In this document: positions 40,635 to 50,100 of the stretch, one piece after another
Numbering within the stretch: the first letter of the stretch is position 1
Layout: each line of letters opens with the position of its first letter
Assembly: GCF_042648365.1 (NCBI RefSeq)
Contig: NZ_JBHRXI010000017.1
Coordinates: forward strand, 248,001 to 312,000
DNA from: Lutimaribacter_A marinistellae
GTDB lineage: Bacteria; Pseudomonadota; Alphaproteobacteria; Rhodobacterales; Rhodobacteraceae
DNA length: 64,000 bases
Direction of reading: 5' to 3'
Program-made: the position numbers and the translations under genes
The notes under the pieces: model-generated
Told to the model about the DNA's origin: nothing
The model's database searches: none
The model's input: the letters and a program-made list of their open reading frames with translations, nothing else

Positions 40635-41609
40635 ATGTCATTCATGAAACTTATGGGCGCTGCGAGCGTTTCGCTGGCTTTCGCTTTCGCCGCACCGGCC
40701 ACGGCCGAAGTCAAGATCGCGCTCGACTCGGCGAAAGACCTTGAGAACTCGGGCACATACGTCTGGGCGCACGCCTTTTCGGAATACCTGAACGCCAATG
40801 GCATGGAAGCCGTGGAATACGAGCGCGGCGCCCTCGGCGCCGAAGCAGAAAAGATGGACCAGGTGCAGCAGGGGCTGCTGGAAGTTTCAGTGTCTGACAC
40901 CAAAGGCGTTGGCGCGCTCGATGGACACATCATTCCGTTGACGCTGCCCTATCTTTTCCCGGATTTTGCATCCGTGGATCGCGGACTAGAAAACGGGATG
41001 CTGGACAAGATCAACGCAGGCACCACGCCCCAGGGCGTCCGCGTGATCGCCGTAGCGGCGCTCGGTTCGGCTGCAGGTATCTTCAATACGAAAAAGCCCG
41101 TCAATTCGGCCGCCGACATGGCCGACTTGCGGATGCGCGCGCTGGATGAAAACCAGATCGGGGTCTACAAGCTTTGGGGCACCAACGGCACGATCGTGGC
41201 CTGGGACGAAGTGCCCAACGCGCTTCAGACAGGAATTGCGGACGGCTACCTCAATCCGCCGATGGTTCCGCTGATGTTCGGTCACACCGGCTTTATCAAG
41301 TACTTCACCGACGCAAAGGTTGGCCTCGGCACCCGCACGGTTATCGTCTCGGAAGACTGGTATCAGGGTCTGTCGGCGGACGAGCAGAAGATCGTGATGG
41401 ACGCGGCAGCGGCGGCCACCAAGGCCAACCGCGAATGGCTTGCCACTCGCTCGGCCGAGCTGGACAAGCTGCGTGACGCGGGCATCGAAGTGACCACGCT
41501 GACGCCAGAGGCATGGAACGAGTTCAGAGCGCTCAGCGAGCCGCTGCACAACATGGTGCCGCTGCCGGAAGGCGCTCTTGACGCCTGGAAAACCGCGAGC
41601 GGGATGTGA
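40635..41609 (+). CDS. dctP: TRAP transporter periplasmic substrate-binding protein (DctP)
   Basis: A 324-residue periplasmic binding protein. The signal peptide is about residues 1-24 (SVSLAFAFAAPATAEVK). The mature part has the DctP layout: KMDQVQQGLLEVSVSDTKGV, PLTLPYLFPDF, and the diagnostic DLRMRALDENQIGVYKLWGT with the Arg that usually grips a substrate carboxylate, then VPNALQTGIADGYLNPP. It delivers an organic acid or amino-acid-like ligand to DctQM. It has a strong GGAGGAGGA ribosome binding site. Ligand unknown; context suggests a carboxylated D-amino acid or peptide. Confidence 0.93.
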   Translation: MSFMKLMGAASVSLAFAFAAPATAEVKIALDSAKDLENSGTYVWAHAFSEYLNANGMEAVEYERGALGAEAEKMDQVQQGLLEVSVSDTKGVGALDGHIIPLTLPYLFPDFASVDRGLENGMLDKINAGTTPQGVRVIAVAALGSAAGIFNTKKPVNSAADMADLRMRALDENQIGVYKLWGTNGTIVAWDEVPNALQTGIADGYLNPPMVPLMFGHTGFIKYFTDAKVGLGTRTVIVSEDWYQGLSADEQKIVMDAAAAATKANREWLATRSAELDKLRDAGIEVTTLTPEAWNEFRALSEPLHNMVPLPEGALDAWKTASGM

Positions 41610-41613
41610 TCTG

Positions 41614-42135
41614 ATGCGCGCGGCGTTTTCCTGGCTGGACCGTTTCTCGGCATTCCTGAACCGAATTGCGCTTTGGGGTGCGGTTCTGGCAGTGACGGCA
41701 CTTGTTGTCATCGCCTTTTGGCAGGCCGCCGCGCGCTATATTCTCGACCAACCACCGGCCTGGACCGAGGAGCTTGCACGCTACCTCATGGTCTGGGCCG
41801 GGCTCCTGGGGGCATCCTGCGCCTTTCGGATTCATGCCGATCCATCCCTGTTTCCGGCCGCGCGCGAGCGGACGGACAAGGTCGGGCGCATCTACGCCGC
41901 CATCCGGGCGGCGGGCGCCTTTGTCTTAATCGCGCCGATTCTGTGGTACTGCTTTATTGGGGTGAACGGTAAGTTCTCGTCAGGCTATGTTGCCCGCAAT
42001 GCCAGGGTCTCCGCCGAGACACTGGACGTGCCGATGTCGGTCTTTGCCCTGGCCATTCCCGTCGGGTTCGGCCTGATCATGATCCATCTCATCGCCCACC
42101 TGGCTACGGCTCTGACGAACAAGGAAACGCAATGA
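41614..42135 (+). CDS. dctQ: TRAP transporter small permease (DctQ)
   Basis: A 173-residue inner-membrane protein with four hydrophobic segments (starting about residues 17, 57, 95 and 140), the DctQ subunit. FWQAAARYILDQPPAWTEELARYL near residues 35-58 is the DctQ signature (FWQVxxRYxxxxPxxWxEExxR). It begins 4 bases after dctP stops. It completes a tripartite transporter with the two preceding genes. Confidence 0.93.
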   Translation: MRAAFSWLDRFSAFLNRIALWGAVLAVTALVVIAFWQAAARYILDQPPAWTEELARYLMVWAGLLGASCAFRIHADPSLFPAARERTDKVGRIYAAIRAAGAFVLIAPILWYCFIGVNGKFSSGYVARNARVSAETLDVPMSVFALAIPVGFGLIMIHLIAHLATALTNKETQ

Positions 42136-42226
42136 CGGCCCCGGGGGTCCGACGCAGCGTTCAACGTCAACCCGTGTTCACGCCGCCGATTGTCCTTTTG
42201 ACGGACCTGTTTGCGAGACCCCTGAT

Positions 42227-43711
42227 ATGAAACTCATGATTGCGTCTCTGGTCACGGAAACCAACAGCTTTTCACCGATCCCGACCGGTCGCCTTGCGTT
42301 TGAAACCGGGCTTCTCACCCGCGAGGGCAGCCGGGCAGAGCCACGGATGCACAACGTGTCCCTGCATGTTTGGTGCCGCATGGGCGAAGAGCGCGGCTGG
42401 GACATCGCGGAAAGCCTGACCGCCGCAGCGCAGCCGGCGGGGCTGACCACGCGTACCGTGTTTGAGGCGTTTCGTGACGAGATCCTGCGCGATCTGGAAA
42501 CCCACAGGCCCGACATCTTTCTGATCAACATGCATGGCGCGATGATGGCCGACGGCTATGACGATTGCGAAGGCGATTTGACAGCACGCGCCCGCGCCAT
42601 CCTAGGACCGGACAAGGTGATCGGGCTTGAACTTGACCCGCACAATCACCTGACCGACGCGATGCTCGACAACGCCACGCTGATCGTCAATTACAAGGAA
42701 TACCCCCATATCGACCCGGCGGATCGGGCGGTCGAGCTGTTTGAAATGGCCGCAGATGCGGCCCAGGGTAAAACGCGCCCGGTGATGCGCGCGCATGATT
42801 GCCGGATGCTGACGATCATCCGGACCTTGATGGAGCCGGGCAAGAGCTTTGTGCAATCCATGAAAGACGCCGAGGGGCACGATGGCGTTTTGTCGGTATC
42901 GTTGACGCATGGCTTTCCCTGGGGGGACGTGGCCGACGTTGGCGCCAAGACGCTGGCGATCACCGATGGCGATGCGGAAAAGGCAGCCCGCGTGGCCGAG
43001 GAATTCGCAGCTAAGCTCTGGGACATCCGCGACGGCTTGCGGGCAGACTATCCCAACATCCCGACCGCGCTCGACATGGCCGAGGCGGCGACAGAATTTC
43101 CGGTCACACTGGCCGATATGGGCGACAATGCGGGGGGCGGCGCGCCCTCGGATTCCACATACTTTCTGCAGGAAATCCTGCGACGTGGCATCAAGGATAT
43201 TGCTTTGGCGCCGTTTTGGGACCCGGTCTTGGTCACTATGTGTCAGGACGCGGGCGTTGGGGCGCGGATGCGCGTGCGCATCGGTGGAAAAATCTGCGCT
43301 GAATCCGGGGCCGCAATGGACCTGGAGGTGACAGTGCGCGGCATTCGCGAAAACATGAGCCAGACGGTCGCCGAGGCGTCGATCTCACTTGGAACTGGTG
43401 TTTGGCTGGAGGCGGATGGGGTTCACCTGATCCTGTCCTCGAAGCGCACACAATGCTTCTCGCCGTCTGTGTTAGAAGACCTTGGGCTCGACATATCGAC
43501 CTTGCGTTTCATGGTGCCAAAATCCACGAACCACTTTTATCAGAACTTCGCCCGTGTCAGCGCGCAGGTGATCCATGTCGGATCGCCCGGTACCGTGACG
43601 CCGGACATGACCATCATTCCCTTTACCAAGCGCGACGGGACCTTCTGGCCAAAGGTCGAAAACCCTTCGCCTGACCTGAAACACGAGATGATCGAGGAGA
43701 GAACCTCATGA
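42227..43711 (+). CDS. M81-family metallopeptidase (MlrC-like), copy 1
   Basis: A 494-residue protein of the M81 (MlrC) family: N-terminal DUF1485 domain with the family start LVTETNSFSPIPTGR, MHGAMMADGYDDCEGD (about 103-118), GLELDPHNHLTDAML (about 133-147), MRAHDCRML and VSLTHGFPWGDVAD, then the MlrC C-terminal domain with LADMGDNAGGGAPSDSTYFL. The conserved His/Asp residues in HGAM, DPHNH and HGFPW are the likely zinc ligands. MlrC cleaves linearised microcystin next to D-Glu/Adda, so peptides or amides with D- or gamma-linked residues are plausible substrates. No signal peptide. Its stop overlaps the start of a close paralogue. Confidence 0.9.
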   Translation: MKLMIASLVTETNSFSPIPTGRLAFETGLLTREGSRAEPRMHNVSLHVWCRMGEERGWDIAESLTAAAQPAGLTTRTVFEAFRDEILRDLETHRPDIFLINMHGAMMADGYDDCEGDLTARARAILGPDKVIGLELDPHNHLTDAMLDNATLIVNYKEYPHIDPADRAVELFEMAADAAQGKTRPVMRAHDCRMLTIIRTLMEPGKSFVQSMKDAEGHDGVLSVSLTHGFPWGDVADVGAKTLAITDGDAEKAARVAEEFAAKLWDIRDGLRADYPNIPTALDMAEAATEFPVTLADMGDNAGGGAPSDSTYFLQEILRRGIKDIALAPFWDPVLVTMCQDAGVGARMRVRIGGKICAESGAAMDLEVTVRGIRENMSQTVAEASISLGTGVWLEADGVHLILSSKRTQCFSPSVLEDLGLDISTLRFMVPKSTNHFYQNFARVSAQVIHVGSPGTVTPDMTIIPFTKRDGTFWPKVENPSPDLKHEMIEERTS

Positions 43712-45156
43712 AGCTACTGATCGCCTGCCTCGCGACCGAAACAAACACGTTTTCACCGATGCCAACCGGGCAGCTGGCATTCGAGTCCGTAATGGTTACG
43801 CGCGAGGCCACCAAATCTACGGCGAACCTGTTTACCGCCCCGCTGCACGAATGGCGACGCATGGCCGAAGAGCGCGGCTGGGAAGTCGTTGAAAGCCTGT
43901 CCGCTGCCGCACAGCCCGCGGGATCGACCGTGCGCGCGGTCTATGAAAGTTATCGCGACGAAATCCTTGCCGATATTGAAAAGCACCAGCCCGATGTCCT
44001 GTTGATGTCGATGCATGGGGCGATGGTTGCCGATGGCTATGACGACTGCGAAGGCGATATGATGAGCCGCGCCCGCGTGATCATGGGGCTGGACAAGGTG
44101 ATCGGGCTCGAGCTTGACCCGCACAACCACCTGACCCAGACGATGCTCGACAACGCCACGCTGATCATCAACTACAAGGAATACCCGCATGTCGACGCGC
44201 CCGAGCGCGCACGCGAGTTGTTCGCCATGGCCGCGGATGCCGCCGAGGGAAGGACACGGCCGGTGATGCGCGCGCATGACTGCCGGATGCTGACGATCAT
44301 CGAGACGATGAAAGAGCCGGCCAAGACCTATGTGCAGGCGATGAAGGACGCCGAGGGCAAGGACGGCATCCTGTCGGTGTCGCTGACCCATGGCTTCCCC
44401 TGGGCCGATGTCGCCGATGTGGGCGCCAAGACGCTGGTGATCGCGGATGGAAATGCTGACAAGGCGGCCAGCACGGCCAAGGATTTTGCCGGCAAGCTGT
44501 GGGATATCCGCGAAGGCCTGCGGATGAACTACCCCGATATTTCGGAAGCGTTGGATATCGTCGCCGCTGCGAACCAGGGCCCGATCACGCTTGCCGACAT
44601 GGGGGACAACGCAGGCGGTGGTGCGCCCGCGGATTCGACCTTCTTCCTGCAGGAAATTCTGAAGCGCGGCATGACGGATATCGCCCACGGCATCTTCTGG
44701 GATCCGGTGTTGGTGACCATGTGCCAGGACGCCGGAGTCGGCGCACGGATGCGGGTGCGCCTGGGCGGCAAGATCTGCAAGGAATCCGGCGACGCGGTGG
44801 ATCTGGACGTGACCGTGCGCGCCATCCGCGAGAACATGACCCAGAAACTGGGCGAGAGCGACATGCCGATGGGGACCGGCGTCTGGCTGGATGCCGACGG
44901 TGTGCACCTTGTCGTCTCGTCGGTGCGCACCCAGAACTTCTCGCCCTCGGTCTATACCGATCTCGCTATCGACATCAACGAGATGCGCGCCCTGATCCCG
45001 AAATCCACCAATCACTTCTACCAGAATTTCGAGCGCATCAGTCCGCAGGTGATCCATGTGCGCTCGCCCGGTACGGTGACGCCCGATATGACCATCATTC
45101 CCTTTACCAAACGCGACGGCAATTTCTGGCCCAAGGTCGAAAACCCGTTCAACTGA
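43708..45156 (+). CDS. M81-family metallopeptidase (MlrC-like), copy 2
   Basis: A 482-residue paralogue of the preceding gene, alike along its whole length: LATETNTFSPMPTGQ, MHGAMVADGYDDCEGD, GLELDPHNHLTQTML, MRAHDCRML, VSLTHGFPWADVAD, LADMGDNAGGGAPADSTFFL. All putative metal ligands are kept in both copies, so both are probably active and may differ in substrate or form a heteromer. It overlaps copy 1 by 4 bases (ATGA) and is followed 11 bases later by RidA. This looks like a tandem duplication followed by divergence. Confidence 0.9.
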   Translation: MKLLIACLATETNTFSPMPTGQLAFESVMVTREATKSTANLFTAPLHEWRRMAEERGWEVVESLSAAAQPAGSTVRAVYESYRDEILADIEKHQPDVLLMSMHGAMVADGYDDCEGDMMSRARVIMGLDKVIGLELDPHNHLTQTMLDNATLIINYKEYPHVDAPERARELFAMAADAAEGRTRPVMRAHDCRMLTIIETMKEPAKTYVQAMKDAEGKDGILSVSLTHGFPWADVADVGAKTLVIADGNADKAASTAKDFAGKLWDIREGLRMNYPDISEALDIVAAANQGPITLADMGDNAGGGAPADSTFFLQEILKRGMTDIAHGIFWDPVLVTMCQDAGVGARMRVRLGGKICKESGDAVDLDVTVRAIRENMTQKLGESDMPMGTGVWLDADGVHLVVSSVRTQNFSPSVYTDLAIDINEMRALIPKSTNHFYQNFERISPQVIHVRSPGTVTPDMTIIPFTKRDGNFWPKVENPFN

Positions 45157-45167
45157 AGGAAAGCACC

Positions 45168-45572
45168 ATGACTGTAAACCGCATCGGCACACCCCCCGTC
45201 CTTCCCAATGGCGCCAGGGTGCCGCTTGTTCCTGCAACCTGCGTCGGCGATCTGATTTTCTGCTCAGGTGCCCTGGGCGTGGATGCCGACTTCAAACTGG
45301 TCGAAGGCGGCGTCGGGGCGCAGACTCGTCAGGCAATCGCCAATCTACAGGCCGTTCTGGCCCAAGCGGGTGCCACGCTAGCCGATGTCGCCAAGACAAC
45401 TGTCTGGCTGACGGATCTGGCCAATTTCGCGGAATTCAACGCGGCCTATGCCGAAGCGTTCGGAGACGCCTTCCCCGCGCGTTCGACAGTGACTTCGGCC
45501 CTGGCTATCCCCGGCGCATTGGTCGAAATCGAAGCCGTCGCCGCGATTCCAGAGACCGACAAGAAAAACTGA
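45168..45572 (+). CDS. RidA-family enamine/imine deaminase
   Basis: A 134-residue RidA (YjgF/YER057c/UK114) protein that hydrolyses reactive 2-aminoacrylate-type enamines and imines to 2-oxo acids. Family features are GDLIFCSGALGVDADFKLVE, QTRQAIANLQAVLAQAGATL, KTTVWLTDLANFAEFNAAYA and the active-site arginine in FPARSTV. Cytoplasmic, normally trimeric. In this operon it fits as the enzyme that processes the imino acid made by the D-amino-acid dehydrogenase at the head of the operon. It is 3 bases from the next gene. Confidence 0.93.
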   Translation: MTVNRIGTPPVLPNGARVPLVPATCVGDLIFCSGALGVDADFKLVEGGVGAQTRQAIANLQAVLAQAGATLADVAKTTVWLTDLANFAEFNAAYAEAFGDAFPARSTVTSALAIPGALVEIEAVAAIPETDKKN

Positions 45573-45575
45573 CCG

Positions 45576-46961
45576 ATGTGGAATTCGGTTTGCGAGGCAA
45601 TTTCAGCGCAACTTGGCGATGACCGCATCGTCAAGCCCGAAGACGCGGAGGGGCGTCTGCTCTCGGTCACCGGAGAGGCAATGCCGCCTGTCCCCATATT
45701 GCGTCCGCGCGATACCGAGGAACTGGCCAAGGCCCTGGGAATCTGCTCGGTCCACAAGACGCCTGTCATCCCGATGGGCGGCAGCACGGGGCTGGTCGGC
45801 GGCCTTCGCCATACGGGCAAGGAATTGTACCTGTCGCTGGAACTGATGAACCGGATCGAAAGCATCGATCCCGTCAACCGCGTGGCAACGGTTCAAGCCG
45901 GTGTCATTCTGCAAAACCTGCACCAGGCCGCGGAAGATGTGGGCCTCTTGTTCCCGGTTGACCTTGGCGCGCGCGGAAGCGCCACGATTGGCGGGTTGAT
46001 CTCGACCAATGCCGGGGGTGAAAAGGCGTTTCGCTTTGGCATGATGCGCGATCAGGTCCTGGGATTGGAGGTTGTTACGGCCTCGGGACAAATCCTCGAT
46101 CTGTCCAACTCGATGATCAAGAACAATGCCGGCTATGACTTGAAGCATCTGTTCATCGGAGCCGAAGGGACGCTGGGCATCGTCACACGCGTTCAGTTGC
46201 GCCTGCGCCCGCAGTTGCCGAACGTCCACACTGCCTTTGCGCTGATTTCGGATTTTTCCGCTGCGCTCGAACTGCGGAGCAAGGTCGAAACCGCGTTGGG
46301 CAATGATCTGACAGCGTTCGAGGTGATGTGGCCCGAGGTCTATGAAATGACCACCCGCCACAGGTCAGGCCGGCTGCCGCTGCCGGTCGCAAACGGGATA
46401 TATCTATTGTTTGAGAGCGAGGCGGGAACCGCACGCGACCCGGAAGCATTCGAAAACGCGATGGTCGCGCTTTATGAAGATGGTCTTGTCGAGGATATGG
46501 CCATTGCCGCATCCGAAGCGGACCGTCAGGATATGTGGGCGATCCGGAACGATATCGAAGCCATCATTCGCACCATGTCGCCCCTACTGGCCTTTGATGT
46601 TTCCTTGCCGGTTTCGAGCATGGAATCCTATGTGAATACCCTGAACGACGAACTGACCGCAAAGTGGCCGGAAGCCCGGTTTGCCCGGTTCGGGCATATG
46701 GGTGACAACAACCTGCATATCGTCGTGACCATCGGTCAGGACACGATGCTGAGAAAGGACGAGATCAGCGCCATCGTGTATGAACACGTCATTGCGATGA
46801 AAGGATGCATCTCGGCTGAGCACGGCATAGGGATGGACAAGTTACCCTGGTTCGAAATGGGGAAAACCTCATCCGCCATTGCCCTCATGCAGACTATCCG
46901 CACCGCGCTGGATCCGAACAATATCCTGAACCCGGGCAAGACGATTGGAGCAGTCGGATGA
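45576..46961 (+). CDS. FAD-linked D-2-hydroxyacid dehydrogenase, GlcD-like
   Basis: A 461-residue flavoprotein of the GlcD/D-lactate dehydrogenase/D-2-hydroxyglutarate dehydrogenase type. The FAD_binding_4 domain shows IPMGGSTGLVGG near 68-79, GARGSATIGGLISTNAGG near 130-147 and GYDLKHLFIGAEGTLGIVT near 187-205. The C-terminal FAD-oxidase domain shows RFGHMGDNNLHI and CISAEHGIGMDKLPWF, where the histidines bind metal or flavin. It could oxidise a D-2-hydroxy acid to the 2-oxo acid, feeding the same pool as the dehydrogenase and RidA. Confidence 0.88.
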   Translation: MWNSVCEAISAQLGDDRIVKPEDAEGRLLSVTGEAMPPVPILRPRDTEELAKALGICSVHKTPVIPMGGSTGLVGGLRHTGKELYLSLELMNRIESIDPVNRVATVQAGVILQNLHQAAEDVGLLFPVDLGARGSATIGGLISTNAGGEKAFRFGMMRDQVLGLEVVTASGQILDLSNSMIKNNAGYDLKHLFIGAEGTLGIVTRVQLRLRPQLPNVHTAFALISDFSAALELRSKVETALGNDLTAFEVMWPEVYEMTTRHRSGRLPLPVANGIYLLFESEAGTARDPEAFENAMVALYEDGLVEDMAIAASEADRQDMWAIRNDIEAIIRTMSPLLAFDVSLPVSSMESYVNTLNDELTAKWPEARFARFGHMGDNNLHIVVTIGQDTMLRKDEISAIVYEHVIAMKGCISAEHGIGMDKLPWFEMGKTSSAIALMQTIRTALDPNNILNPGKTIGAVG

Positions 46962-47110
46962 GATTGCTCAGAATGGTACTTTGGAACCTTGAGAAACGGA
47001 GACACACGGTCAAGGCTTGACCCGATCTCAAGCCGTGGATGAACCTTCCGGTTCGTCGAATTGCTATCACGGAACTTGTGACGTGATACGGCTGCGAAAG
47101 GAACGCACTA

Positions 47111-50100
47111 ATGAACGAGCAACTCTCCGAAAAACGCCTAGAGATGACGCTGGAGGATCGGCTGCATCAGGAGGAGGGCTGGGTTTACATGACCGGCATG
47201 CAGGCTCTGGTGCGGTTGCCGATCCAGCAGCGCAAGCGCGACATGGCGGCGGGGCTGAACACCGGCGGATACATCTCGGGCTATCGCGGCTCGCCCGTCG
47301 GCACCTATGACATGAACCTGTGGCAGGCCAAGGCGGCGCTTGACGCGCACAACATCGTCTTTCAGCCGGGGTTGAACGAGGACATGGCCGCCACCGCGAC
47401 CTGGGGAGCGCAGATGGTCGGGCTGTTCCCGGGCGCCAGGGTCGATGGCGTCTTTTCGATCTGGTATGGCAAGGCGCCGGGGCTGGACCGGTCGATGGAC
47501 CCGATCCGCCATGCGAACCTGGCGGGCACCAACCCCAAGGGCGGCACGCTGCTGCTGGTGGGGGATGACCATGGGGCCAAGTCCTCGACGTTGGCCTGTT
47601 ACTCGGACCTCAGCTTTGCCTCGCTGGGCGCGCCGCTGCTGGCGCCGGCCAATGCGCAGGACGTGCTGGACATGGGCCTGCATGGCATCGCCATGAGTCG
47701 GTTCGCCTCGACCCTGGTCGGCCTGAAACTGGTCACCGACGTGGTCGAGGGCGGCGGTTCGGTGCATATCGCCCCGGACAGCCCCAAGATCGTCCTGCCG
47801 GACAGCGATGGCCCGGACACCGCGATCAAGCCCTTCACCCCGTTTCTCGAGCAGGAACGGCTGTTATGGGACGTGAAGCTGAAGAAGGTGCTGGCCTATG
47901 CGCGTGCCAACGGCCTGAACCGGATCAGCGGCGCGAAAGATGCCCGCATCGGCATCGTCGCCGCCGGGAAATCCTGGCAGGACCTGAACCAGTCGCTGGC
48001 GGGTCTGGGTTATCGCGACGGCCAGTTGGGCAACCTGCCCGCGCGGCTTATGAAAGTGGGCATGGTCTGGCCGCTGGACGACGTCGCGATCCGCGCGTTT
48101 GCCCGCGGACTCGACACCCTGATCGTGGTCGAGGAAAAGCGCCCGCTGCTGGAAGACCAGATCCGCGCGATCCTCTACGGCACGGACCAGGCCCCGCGCA
48201 TCGTCGGCAAGACCTTTGCCGGCCAGGTCTTTGCATCCGATGCTGGCGACTGTGCCTTCCCGAATTTTGGCGAGGTCGACCCGAACATGATCACGCGGGT
48301 GATCGTGCGGGTTGCCAACGAAACCGATGCCGATGCCGGCCTGTCGCTGTCCAACCAGCCGGAAAAACCCCCTACCCTGGGGGCGCGCGCGGTGCGAATG
48401 CCGTCCTTATGCGCGGGTTGCCCGCACGGCCGCTCTACCCAGGTGATCGCGGGCAGCCGGGCGCTGGCCGGAATCGGTTGCCACGGCATGGCGATGCTGC
48501 GCGATCCCATGACGACGAACTCGATGAGCCACATGGGCGGCGAAGGCGTGATGTGGCTGGGCCAGTTCCCGTTCACCGATGAAAAACACGTCTTTACCAA
48601 CATGGGCGACGGCACCTATTTCCATTCCGGCTTGATGGCGATCCGCGCCGCCATCGCGGCGGGCGCTCCGATCACCTACAAGCTGTTGCACAACGGCTTC
48701 GTTTCGATGACGGGAGGTCAGCCGCATGACGGCGAGATCACGCCGGAAATGATGGTAGCTCAACTCAAAGCCGAAGGCGTGGAGCGCATCGCGCTGGTGA
48801 CCGATGAAACCGACAAGTTCGAAGGCAAGCCTTTCATCGGCGGCGGCGTCACGCTACACCCGCGCAACCAACTGGAACTGGTGCAGAGGGAGCTGCGCGA
48901 GTTACCGGGCGTCACCGTGCTGATCTATGACCAGCCCTGCGCCACCGAACGCCGCCGCCTGCGCAAGCGCGGCAAGTGGGTCGATCCCGACAAGCGGGTC
49001 TTCATCAACCCCGAGGTTTGCGAGGGCTGCGGCGACTGCTCGACCGTGTCGGGCTGTATGGCCATCGAACCGCTGGAGACCGCGTTCGGCCGGAAGCGGA
49101 TGATCAACCAATCCTCCTGCAACAAAGATTTCTCCTGCGTCGAAGGGTTCTGCCCCTCATTCGTGACGATCAGCGGCGCGCGGCCCCGCAAGGCCAAGGC
49201 CGCCGACACGGAAATCGACGTCAGCCACCTGCCCGCAGCGACACCCCGTGCCATCGACGGATCGTGGTCGATCCTGGTCTCAGGGATTGGTGGCGCCGGT
49301 GTGGTGACCGTGGGCCAGACGCTCGCCGTGGCCGCGCATGCCGACGGGTACTACGCCTCAAACCTCGATATCACAGGGCTGGCCCAGAAATACGGCGCGG
49401 TGCACAGCCATATCAAGATCGCGCTGTCGCCAGAAGACATGCGCGCCACCCGGATCGCGGCAGGTGAGGCTGACGCGCTGATCGGCTGCGACCTCGTGGT
49501 GGCGGCCGGGGACGAAGCATTGTCGAAGCTGACCCCCGGCAAGTCGGTCGCGGTAACCGACATCACCGTGGTTCCGACCTCCGAGTTCTCCAAGAACCCC
49601 GATTGGCGGCTGAACGGCTCCGAGCAGGTCGAGCGGCTGACCCGAGCCCTGGGTGACGGCGTGCGCAGCATGGATGCCCAGCAGCTGGCGGAAAAGGTCA
49701 TGGGTGACCGGGTCTTTGCCAACATGCTGCTGATGGGCGCGTCCTGGCAGCAGGGCGGTATCCCGTTGTCGCTGGAGGCCGTCCACCGCGCCATCGAATT
49801 GAACGGTGTTGCGGTCGATAAGAACAAGCGCGCCTTCGATCTGGGCCGGCTGGCGTTGGCCGAGCCGGAGGCGGCGGCAAAACTCGCTGGCGACGCCGCG
49901 CCTATCCTGCTGGAGAGCCATCGCAAGCCCCCGCTGGAAGAGGTGATTGCCACCCGCGTGACTGAGCTGACTGCCTACAAGGATGCAGCCTTCGCCTCCC
50001 GCTACACCGGCATGCTGGACCGAGTCGCCAAGACGGGCCTGAACGAGGCCGCGCAACGCGCCGTCGCGCGCGGCTATTTCAAGCTGATGGCGGTCAAGGA

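Noticed and set aside
47014..47034. GGCTTGA/TCAAGCC hairpin before the ferredoxin oxidoreductase gene
   Set aside because: Only 7 bp with no T tract; could be chance and does not support a terminator between the GlcD-type and IOR genes.
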